Below the pieces are notes generated by a model. That model did not search any database. It worked only from the letters and a program-made list of their open reading frames with translations, and was not told the DNA's origin. A stretch of DNA of 21,024 nucleotides, from NCBI GenBank assembly GCA_052148155.1, contig JBKQIY010000100.1, forward strand, positions 1-21,024, given 5' to 3'. Each line of letters opens with the position of its first letter. Position 1 is the first letter of the stretch. Positions 15,810-21,024 of the stretch are shown here, in pieces. This DNA is from JBBQER01 sp052148155 (GTDB lineage: Bacteria > Actinomycetota > Acidimicrobiia > IMCC26256 > PALSA-610). The position numbers were made by a program, and so were the translations under genes.

Positions 15810-16563
15810 GCGTCGGTTCCGGCACGACGAGCACTGCCGCGAAGACGTCGGCCGTGTCCTGGGGGCCGTCGATCGTCAACACGACCGCGTCAGCGGTGAT
15901 GTCGAGACTGAATTCGAAGAACGGGCAGCACTGCGTTTCGGCGGCGCACATGCTCGCCAGCTCGGCGGCGACCGCGACGGTCGGGTCGAAGACGAAGCGC
16001 AGCTGATGGCCGATACGTTCGGCGCGCACCGCGACCGACAGGAGTTCGTGCCAGTTGATGACGCGGTGACGCAGGTCGTGTGTACCGAGCGAACATGCCG
16101 CGGTCGGCGGGCCGTCGCAGTCGTCGCAGTGGCTGGTCGTGGACGTCGCGTCGGGGTCGACGTCGCACCCGCAGTCGGGCCCGCACCGTTGCGCAACGGT
16201 GTCGGCGCGGTCGAGGCGGGTCAAGATTCGTTGGAGCTGACGTTCGAAGGCAGATTCGTCTGCGATCTGACGGTGTACCTCGCCGATCCGGCCGCTGACG
16301 AAGCTGCGCAGCTGATCCTGGAGTGGCCGGCACTCGCCCGCGAACCAGGCTTCGATGAGCGTGGCGACGTCCGCCAAGGTCATGCCGAGACGCTTGGCGC
16401 GTCCGATGAACGCCAGACGGTCCACCGAGTCCTCGTCGTAGAGGCGGTATCCGGCCGCGGTGCGGCCTTGGGGGCGCACCAGTCCGATCCGCTCGTAGTA
16501 ACGCAACGTCGATGTCGGGACACCCGACGCGGCAGCAAGCTCAGAGATCTGCAAGACAGGCAC
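15799..16563 (-). CDS. MerR-family regulator with cysteine-rich insert and extra C-terminal domain
   Basis: This 254-residue DNA-binding regulator probably activates its own operon on binding a metal or thiol-reactive ligand. The N-terminal MerR winged helix (about 2-70) contains ISELAAASGVPTSTLRYYER and GYRLYDEDSVDRLAFI. The dimerisation helix (about 75-120) carries Cys78, near the position of the first mercury ligand of MerR. After it comes a cysteine-rich linker (127-157): CGPDCGC, HCDDC and Cys157. A C-terminal domain (about 168-245) begins NWHELLSVAVRAER and has a vicinal cysteine pair, QCCPFFEFSL (Cys212-213). Ten cysteines in all exceed a typical MerR protein of about 130-145 residues. 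GTG 16563 fits a leaderless start just after the promoter; an upstream extension to 16602 would run through the promoter. It overlaps the transporter gene downstream. Confidence 0.88.
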   Translation of the reverse strand: MPVLQISELAAASGVPTSTLRYYERIGLVRPQGRTAAGYRLYDEDSVDRLAFIGRAKRLGMTLADVATLIEAWFAGECRPLQDQLRSFVSGRIGEVHRQIADESAFERQLQRILTRLDRADTVAQRCGPDCGCDVDPDATSTTSHCDDCDGPPTAACSLGTHDLRHRVINWHELLSVAVRAERIGHQLRFVFDPTVAVAAELASMCAAETQCCPFFEFSLDITADAVVLTIDGPQDTADVFAAVLVVPEPTLAP

Positions 16564-16570
16564 GGACGAA

Positions 16571-16602
16571 AGCCTAAAGGTTGCACCCGAGTGCAAGGTC
16601 AA
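16571..16602 (-). promoter_or_regulatory. MerR-type promoter with operator in a 19-20 bp spacer
   Basis: On the minus strand, TTGACC (16602-16597, -35) and TTAGGC or TAGGCT (-10; 16577-16572 or 16576-16571) are separated by 19 or 20 bases, the overlong spacer characteristic of MerR-activated promoters. Centred in it is a perfect 6-bp dyad, TTGCAC-N4-GTGCAA (16581-16596), the expected MerR dimer site. TAGGCT ends seven bases before GTG 16563, so the mRNA probably starts at the start codon. Confidence 0.75.
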
Positions 16603-16657
16603 GTCCGGATGGGCGTGGCGGGTCGCACTGCGGCCTGCGCAGCCGCGACAATCGGGT

Positions 16658-17194
16658 GTGCCTGTCGATCAAACTGCCGGCCGAGGCGAAGCCGTCGGCC
16701 CGACCCCGACTCGACCTGCGTTCGCGCGGCTGGCCACGCCGGCCGATTCCGAGACGCTCCGACGGCTGCGGGCGCAGGCGTTCGCCGATCTCGGGCCGTC
16801 ACGGGGCGGAGTCATGTATCTCGAGCGCCACGCCGCGCCGCTCCCCGAACTGCAGGCCGACTGGACGAATACGGCGCGGCGGGTCTGGCTGGGCGGTTTG
16901 AACAACGTCGAGTTCGGCTACCTCATCGCGACCGTCGCGCCGATCGCGTCAGGCGCGACGGTCGGCGTAATCGACGGCATTTACGTCGAGCGCGACGTCC
17001 GAGCGTGCGGGATCGGCGAACGCCTGCTTTCGCTCGCGATCGACTGGTTCCGTACGCAGGGATGTGTCGGTGTCGAAGCGACCGCACTGCCGGGCGAGCG
17101 CGCAACGAAGAACTTCTTCGAAGAGCACGGACTCAAGGCTCGGCTCCTCACCGTCTACCGTTCGCTGTCCGACGACGGTTCCGGCGAGGACTGA
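16658..17194 (+). CDS. GNAT-family N-acetyltransferase
   Basis: This predicted 178-residue acetyl-CoA-dependent acyltransferase is cytoplasmic. The GNAT core runs from about residue 22 (FARLATPADSETLRRLRAQA) to about 170. The central beta strand and acetyl-CoA pyrophosphate loop are seen in VIDGIYVERDVRACGIGERL, where RACGIG is the R/QxxGxG/A motif. TKNFFEEHGLKARLL is the usual beta6-alpha4 segment. The N-terminal 20 residues look unstructured. GTG 16658 is used because a GACAAT -10-like element precedes it by five bases and the frame begins there; it could also start slightly downstream. It is divergent from the MerR gene (94 bases apart) and its end overlaps the end of the IHF gene by 40 bases. 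The acetylated substrate is unknown. Confidence 0.85.
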   Translation: MPVDQTAGRGEAVGPTPTRPAFARLATPADSETLRRLRAQAFADLGPSRGGVMYLERHAAPLPELQADWTNTARRVWLGGLNNVEFGYLIATVAPIASGATVGVIDGIYVERDVRACGIGERLLSLAIDWFRTQGCVGVEATALPGERATKNFFEEHGLKARLLTVYRSLSDDGSGED

Positions 17195-17535
17195 ACCGAC
17201 GACTGGTCCCGAACCGGCCGGGTGGCCGCTTCGGCCATCGTGGCCCACAGGGCCCGCACGGTCGTGTCGTCGACTTCGCCCAAGCGGGCGTCTTCGGCGA
17301 TCCCGAGTTGTTCCATGGCCCGTCGGGCCCGAACCTTGCCGACCCCGGGAACTTTTTCGGCCACCACGACGACCTTCACCGTCGGGCAATTTCGGCTGAC
17401 GTGTCGCTGTTCGAGCAGTCCGTCCACGGTGATCCGCCCGGAGGCCACCTCTCCAAGCAACCAGGTGCGTTCGTCGCGCATGGCTCGAGCCTCGAGGCGG
17501 ACGCGACGCCGCTCGACGTGGTCTTCGTCGATCAT
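17155..17535 (-). CDS. Actinobacterial integration host factor-like DNA-binding protein
   Basis: This 126-residue protein resembles actinobacterial IHF (mIHF/sIHF), a nucleoid-associated protein unrelated to HU/IHF of proteobacteria. An N-terminal Arg-rich helix (ERRRVRLEARAMRDERTWL, about 8-26) precedes GRITVDGLLEQ. The helix-two-turns-helix DNA-contact motif VPGVGKVRARRAMEQLGI (62-79) and RLGEVDDTTVRALWATM match the family's C-terminal half. About 25 residues beyond the usual end form a polar Ser/Pro-rich tail. ATG 17535 was chosen at the family-like start; the frame is open to 17610. Its 3' end overlaps the GNAT gene by 40 bases, convergent. Actinobacterial IHF genes usually lie next to gmk, which is not present here, so this may be a second copy. 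Confidence 0.85.
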   Translation of the reverse strand: MIDEDHVERRRVRLEARAMRDERTWLLGEVASGRITVDGLLEQRHVSRNCPTVKVVVVAEKVPGVGKVRARRAMEQLGIAEDARLGEVDDTTVRALWATMAEAATRPVRDQSSVQSSPEPSSDSER

Positions 17536-17624
17536 CGACTCACGGTAGATGACACGCCAACATTGACGCGATGCTTGCGACCGGATCCAATTCGGATGTC
17601 GGTCGTGCACGAAGGGGTGACGAG

Positions 17625-18062
17625 GTGGGTGCTGGCATCGACCTGCTCGGCTGCGAATACCTCGGCGGATGTCCGAGTATCGGACCGAAGGTCCTCAACA
17701 AGGTCGAACTGCACTTCACCGACGACGGCCTCACCGTCGCGATCGCACCGCAAGGCCTGTTCACGTTGGCGACCGCGCATCCGGTGCTCGAGCTCAGCTG
17801 GCAGCAGATCAGTGTCTTGTCGATGACCGAGGCCCATCCCGGCCCGCCGTCGGCGACCCCGCGGCGGGCGGTTCGCTCCGCGGTCAAGGTGTTGACGATG
17901 CGACTCGACCTTCCCTACCGACTCGCGATCGAGACTCCGGAATGGATCATGAACATTGGCGTGCGGGTCGCGCCCGACGATCTTGTGACACGGTTGCAAC
18001 AACTCCTCGACGGTTGCGCCGGACCGAAACCGCAGGTGACGAAGGCGTCGCCGGCCGGCTGA
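17625..18062 (+). CDS. Conserved-looking protein of unknown function
   Basis: I do not recognise this family. The 145-residue soluble protein has alternating strands in its middle (KVELHFTDDGLTVAIAPQ, FTLATAHPVLELSWQQISVL) and a C-terminal segment (LPYRLAIETPEWIMNIGVRV, then PDDLVTRLQQLLDG). This looks like a PH-like or small beta-barrel fold, as a guess from pattern only. There are cysteines at residues about 10 and 16. GTG 17625 was chosen because AAGGGG precedes it by 7 bases; an ATG at 17571 in frame is the longer alternative. It is divergent from the IHF gene (about 90 bases apart), with an imperfect dyad at 17579-17604, and convergent with metF. The opposite frame 17532-18077 looks like a shadow. 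Confidence 0.7.
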   Translation: MGAGIDLLGCEYLGGCPSIGPKVLNKVELHFTDDGLTVAIAPQGLFTLATAHPVLELSWQQISVLSMTEAHPGPPSATPRRAVRSAVKVLTMRLDLPYRLAIETPEWIMNIGVRVAPDDLVTRLQQLLDGCAGPKPQVTKASPAG

Positions 18063-18135
18063 AGCTCCGAGCCGCATCTTTCGGGCGACGGTGGTCGGAC
18101 GTCACCATGATGCACGAACCCGCAGGTGCGATGCG

Positions 18136-18996
18136 TCAGCGTGCGGCGAGACCGAGGTTGGCGTAGATCTCGCGGGTCGCGCTCGAACGGTTCAGTGTGT
18201 AGAAGTGGAACGAGTGCACGCCGCCGTCCAGGAGGTCACGACACAGCGCGGTCGCGGCGTCGACCCCGACCGCGCGCATCGCTTCTTCGTCGTCTTCGAC
18301 GGCGTGCAGCCGTTGCTCGAGGGTGCGAGGAAACTCGGCTCCGGCCATCTCCGACATGCGCTTCACGGACTTTATGTTCGTGACCGGCATGATCCCCGGG
18401 ATCACCGGTGTGGTGACACCGAGCGCGTCGAGGTCGCCGAGAAATTCGAACCAGACGTCGGCGTCGAAGAAAAACTGCGAAAGCCCAAAGTCGGCGCAGG
18501 CGAGCTTTTCGGCCTGGCGGTGTCGGTCTTGGGTCCGATCGGTCGATGCAGGATGGCACTCGGGATGTACGGCGACACCAACCGAAAAATCGCCGACTTC
18601 GCGTACGAGCTCGACGAGCTCGATCGCATGGGTGAGCTCGCCTGGCGGGAGGCCGAGCTCCTTGGGAGGGTCTCCGCCGAGCGAGAGGATGTTCTCGACC
18701 CGCGAGTCGCGGTAGCGGGTCACGATGTCGGTGAGCTCGGTGCGGGTGTGCGCAGCGCAGGTGAGGTGCGCCATCGCGGTCATTGACGTGTCGCGGTTGA
18801 TACGAACGACAAGATCGTGCGTCCGTTCCCGGGTTGAGCCGCCGGCACCGTAGGTGACGGACACGAACGACGGCTCGAGGCCTTCGAGTTCGGCGAGTGC
18901 CGACTCGAGTTGGGTCTCGGCCGCGGGTGTCTTGGGCGGGAAGAACTCGAACGACGAGCTCGGTCCGCTCGCCAGGATGTCCACGATCTTGGCCAT
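18136..18996 (-). CDS. metF: Methylenetetrahydrofolate reductase (MetF family)
   Basis: This 286-residue TIM-barrel flavoprotein reduces 5,10-methylene-THF to 5-methyl-THF for methionine synthesis in the cytoplasm. Motifs: SFEFFPPKT (15-23), with the conserved glutamate Glu17 that protonates the substrate; YGAGGSTRERT; LSLGGDPP; HPECHP; FFFDADVWFEF; PGIMPVTN; and VHSFHFYTLN near the C-terminus. All are typical of the bacterial MetF family, whose members have about 270-310 residues. ATG 18996 gives the expected N-terminus; the longer frame to 19149 runs through the divergent gene. The electron donor (NADH, NADPH, or another carrier) cannot be read from the sequence. The FrhB-like gene starts 27 bases away in the opposite direction. 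Confidence 0.92.
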   Translation of the reverse strand: MAKIVDILASGPSSSFEFFPPKTPAAETQLESALAELEGLEPSFVSVTYGAGGSTRERTHDLVVRINRDTSMTAMAHLTCAAHTRTELTDIVTRYRDSRVENILSLGGDPPKELGLPPGELTHAIELVELVREVGDFSVGVAVHPECHPASTDRTQDRHRQAEKLACADFGLSQFFFDADVWFEFLGDLDALGVTTPVIPGIMPVTNIKSVKRMSEMAGAEFPRTLEQRLHAVEDDEEAMRAVGVDAATALCRDLLDGGVHSFHFYTLNRSSATREIYANLGLAAR

Positions 18997-19017
18997 GCTG
19001 AGAGGCGAGGGTAGGTT
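18989..19017 (+). promoter_or_regulatory. Predicted promoter for the FrhB-like gene, leaderless
   Basis: TTGGCC (18989-18994) and TAGGTT (19012-19017) are 17 bases apart. The -10 ends six bases before ATG 19024, so transcription would begin at or beside the start codon. The -35 lies inside the first codons of metF, so the divergent promoters overlap the opposite genes. Confidence 0.4.
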
Positions 19018-19023
19018 CTCATG

Positions 19024-20181
19024 ATGACTGCCGTCGAGGGACCTCCCGCCAAGGAACGCTGGATGTGGTCGTGGAAGCATCTCTACGACGAGGTTGTCAC
19101 GTCCGGGCTGTGCACCGGTTGTGCCGGCTGCGTCATCGCCTGTCCGCACGACGTGCTCTCCTACGACGACACCAACGGGGTCTACAAGCCCCTACAGATC
19201 GAAGACTTCGGCGGCCCCCGGGACTGCAGCCACGGCGACAAGGCATGCACGTCGTGTACCCGGGCCTGTCCACGATTTCGGGCGTGGGAACCCGAAATCG
19301 ACGCGTTCTTGTTCGGGCGGCCCCGGAACACCGACGAGATCAGCGGCGTGCTCAAAGATGTGTGTCTGACTCGTGCGTCCGATCCGGAGCTGCACGACGT
19401 CGGACAGGACGGCGGCCTGGTGTCGGCGATGCTTGTCTACGCGCTCGAGCATGACATCATCGACGCGGCGCTCGTGTCGTACCTCGAAGGCGACGGCTCG
19501 ACGTGGAAGGCAGTGCCGGGAATCGCCCGCACCCGTGAGGACGTGATCGCGTCGGCCGGGAGCCGTTACACCTACTCGGCCAACACGCTCGCCTACTTGG
19601 ACCTCGCGAAAGAAGAAGAGCGGATCGCGCTCGTGGGCATGTCCTGCCAGTCGTCGATCCCGCCGGTGATGAAGCAGCGCAAAGCCGGCAAAGTCGCGCG
19701 CAAGCTCACCCTCTCGATCGGTCTGCTGTGTTCGAAAACGTTCGACGATGCGATCTTCGAAGAGTTGTTCGAAGCCAAGTACGGCCTGCTCCGCAAAGAC
19801 ATCAAAAAGATGAACATCAAAGGTGTCTTCCAGATCTGGATGCACGACGGCGCCTATCACGAAGTGCCTTTGAAGGAATGCCACCAGTGGACCCGTGAAG
19901 GCTGCAAGATGTGCCCAGACTTTGCGGCCGAGCACGCCGACATCGCGACGGGCGGTATCGGAAAATACAACGACTGGACGCTCACGATTGTGCGTACCGA
20001 CGCGGGACGTGAGCTGATGGAACGCATGGTCGCCGATGGTGTCATCCAGGTGCGGCCCGGCGACGACGACCCGGACGCGATCGCGTTGATGCACAAGCTG
20101 TCGGCGCGTTCGCGCAAACGTTGGCCCGAGTTCGCGATCCCCGAGCCGCGTGTGCTTCCGCCGCCGGTCCCGAAGCCTTAG
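19024..20181 (+). CDS. FrhB/FdhB-like coenzyme F420 (de)hydrogenase beta-subunit protein, iron-sulfur flavoprotein
   Basis: This cytoplasmic flavoprotein of 385 residues passes electrons between Fe-S clusters, FAD and, in its family, F420. (Residues are numbered from ATG 19021; subtract one for this start.) The N-terminal ferredoxin-like part holds CTGCAGC...C (31, 34, 37, 41) and then C...CTSCTRAC (69, 76, 79, 83), enough for two 4Fe-4S clusters. The FrhB domain begins near SDPELHDVGQDGGLVSA (about 120-135). It has VGMSCQ (Cys209), GLLCSK (Cys237) and a CKMCPDF segment (295-301), which usually binds a further cluster, then DIATGGIGKYNDWT (308-320). ATG 19024 fits the leaderless promoter; 19021 and 19063 are alternatives. 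The redox partner is unproven; it is divergent from metF with about 27 bases between them. Confidence 0.88.
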   Translation: MTAVEGPPAKERWMWSWKHLYDEVVTSGLCTGCAGCVIACPHDVLSYDDTNGVYKPLQIEDFGGPRDCSHGDKACTSCTRACPRFRAWEPEIDAFLFGRPRNTDEISGVLKDVCLTRASDPELHDVGQDGGLVSAMLVYALEHDIIDAALVSYLEGDGSTWKAVPGIARTREDVIASAGSRYTYSANTLAYLDLAKEEERIALVGMSCQSSIPPVMKQRKAGKVARKLTLSIGLLCSKTFDDAIFEELFEAKYGLLRKDIKKMNIKGVFQIWMHDGAYHEVPLKECHQWTREGCKMCPDFAAEHADIATGGIGKYNDWTLTIVRTDAGRELMERMVADGVIQVRPGDDDPDAIALMHKLSARSRKRWPEFAIPEPRVLPPPVPKP

Positions 20182-20235
20182 CCGACCGCCGACGCCGCCG
20201 AACCGCCGACGGCGCGCCGAGAGGAGCTCTGTGCC

Positions 20236-20550
20236 TTGCGGGTGTGCGCGCTGGTCACCGACCTGATGGACCGTTCTCGGATCAGCGCCGCGCTGGCCGA
20301 CGTCGAGTTCGTGCGTGACGTCAACGCCTGTGTCGAGGCCGACGTCGTGCTCGTCGACCTCGCACGTTTCGGTGCCGAACTTCCCCGGCTCCGAGCAATG
20401 TTGCCTTCGGCCCGGCTGGTGTGCTTCGGCCCGCACGTCGAGGCGGCCGCCGCGGACGCGGCGCGAGCCGCCGGCGCCGACGTCGTGCTCCCACGCTCGC
20501 GTTTCTTTCGCGACCCGAACGTCGCGATCGACCCGTCGACAGCCTTATAG
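20236..20550 (+). CDS. Small receiver-like protein of unknown function
   Basis: This 104-residue soluble protein has alternating hydrophobic strands and Ala-rich helices: RVCALVTDLMDRSRISAAL, EADVVLVDLARFGAEL, ARLVCFGPHVEAAAADAARA and GADVVLPRSRFFRDP. The order and spacing resemble a degenerate CheY-like receiver fold, with Asp in VLVDLA at the phosphorylation-site position; the acidic pair near the N-terminus and the lysine are not clear. The start is TTG 20236 with GAGGAG nine bases upstream; GTG 20242 is an alternative. It follows the FrhB-like gene by 54 bases on the same strand, so it may be co-transcribed. The function is unknown. Confidence 0.65.
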   Translation: MRVCALVTDLMDRSRISAALADVEFVRDVNACVEADVVLVDLARFGAELPRLRAMLPSARLVCFGPHVEAAAADAARAAGADVVLPRSRFFRDPNVAIDPSTAL

Positions 20551-20641
20551 CCGCGTCGCCGGACGTCGAACCTGGCCGTTGACAGCTGCCGCGGCGGTCT
20601 TCGATGGGGTTGCGGGACGCGTTCGGGTTCCGAACCGCTGA

Positions 20642-20685
20642 CGGGTCGGTCACCGTCGCGACCGATATCCGACCAGTCCGACCCG
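20642..20685. terminator. Possible hairpin in the convergent region after the receiver-like gene
   Basis: CGGGTCGG (20642-20649) pairs with CCGACCCG (20678-20685) over 8 bases; a shorter alternative pairs TCGGTC (20646-20651) with GACCGA (20660-20665). The loop is long (28 bases) and no T-tract is seen. It lies between genes converging from both sides, where a bidirectional terminator is expected. Confidence 0.25.
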
Positions 20686-20798
20686 GCGATGTCGGAGCGC
20701 TTCGTGCGTGACGGCGAAAACCCACGCCATGTCGGCGGATCGGAGGTCGGGAGACGACCGAGGCCCGGTCGAGACGCCAGGCTGGCGCCGCGGCACGC

Positions 20799-21024
20799 TC
20801 AGTCGAACAGGTCGGGCTGCTCGCGGGTGATCATGTCCCACAGCGGCCGGAACGACACGTGACACGCGACCGGCGAACCGACTTGGGTGTAGGTCTTGCG
20901 GGCCATGTCGGCGTCGATCAGGACCGGTGTGCCTGCGGCTTCGGCGAGGAGTTGGGCCTGACATGAGCGGTCCATCGTGATGAACGTCCACACGGCGGCG
21001 TCGACGGAATGGCCGACGGTCAAC
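20799..21024 (-). CDS. Class II aldolase/adducin-family protein, C-terminal part
   Basis: The frame is open from the right edge (TTG at 21023 is only the first in-frame codon seen) to TGA at 20801-20799 and gives about 75 residues. TVGHSVDAAVWTFITMDRSC, QAQLLAEAAGTPVLID and PLWDMITREQPDLFD match the C-terminal part of class II aldolase/adducin-family proteins. The early histidine (His5 of the visible part) fits one of the zinc-binding histidines. The N-terminal two thirds, with the other zinc ligands, lie beyond the window. The family may act on sugar phosphates or similar carbonyl substrates; the substrate here cannot be told. Confidence 0.8.
   Translation of the reverse strand, partial: LTVGHSVDAAVWTFITMDRSCQAQLLAEAAGTPVLIDADMARKTYTQVGSPVACHVSFRPLWDMITREQPDLFD

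Noticed and set aside
15670..17826. A 718-residue plus-strand open frame across the MerR, GNAT and IHF genes
   Set aside because: It runs antisense or out of frame to four genes with recognisable domains and has no domain of its own.
19192..20436. A 414-residue minus-strand frame opposite the FrhB-like gene
   Set aside because: Charged shadow sequence without domains; the opposite strand has all family cysteines in order.
1..21024. CRISPR array, tRNA, rRNA, transposase, integrase or riboswitch
   Set aside because: No regularly spaced direct repeats, tRNA-like cloverleaf, rRNA-like sequence or transposase motif was recognised by reading; a covariance-model search would be needed to exclude small RNAs fully.

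Overview
The window is high-GC DNA with strongly G/C-biased third codon positions. It encodes an actinobacterial-type integration host factor, an F420-type FrhB flavoprotein, and a secreted glucosaminidase with 42-residue GYW...DGG.FSFG repeats. Together these suggest a member of the Actinomycetota, most likely an Acidimicrobiia-like lineage. The lineage is inferred from protein style alone. No rRNA, tRNA, CRISPR array, transposase or integrase was seen.

Layout from left to right. (1) 1-2188, plus strand: the end of a ferric-iron ABC transporter binding protein and its fused two-domain permease, separated by a perfect 10-bp hairpin over the stop codon. (2) 2607-8026, minus strand: an operon, transcribed right to left, of a four-cysteine lipoprotein, a LolD/MacB-type ATPase, a large FtsX-type permease, a second probable lipoprotein and a small two-helix membrane protein. 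It has a good -35/-10 promoter at 8112-8140 and a possible terminator at 2576-2597. (3) 8114-8777: no gene seen. (4) 8778-11459, minus: an NADPH:quinone-reductase-like dehydrogenase and a secreted glucosaminidase with six repeats. (5) 11653-13348, plus: a lipoprotein multicopper oxidase whose predicted -10 lies inside an IdeR/DtxR-like iron box. (6) 13349-14600: mostly without genes, with a small membrane-protein pseudogene (in-frame TAG, no start codon) and a small zinc-ribbon protein. (7) 14601-16602, minus: a cysteine-rich MerR regulator with a textbook MerR-type promoter, overlapping a DUF4118-BASS transporter fusion. (8) 16658-18062: a GNAT acetyltransferase, an actinobacterial IHF and an unknown protein. 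(9) 18136-20181: methylenetetrahydrofolate reductase (metF) and an FrhB-like Fe-S flavoprotein, divergent and about 27 bp apart. (10) 20236-21024: a small receiver-like protein and the C-terminal part of a class II aldolase/adducin-family protein.

Two themes link the genes. Iron handling appears in the ferric ABC importer and in the multicopper oxidase, a possible ferroxidase, under an apparent iron box. Metal or thiol sensing appears in the MerR-DUF4118/BASS pair, the best candidate here for an undescribed system. The divergent metF/FrhB pair suggests a possible F420- or ferredoxin-linked electron route to methylene-tetrahydrofolate reduction. Several predicted promoters share a TAGG-type -10 element, and at least two genes look leaderless.
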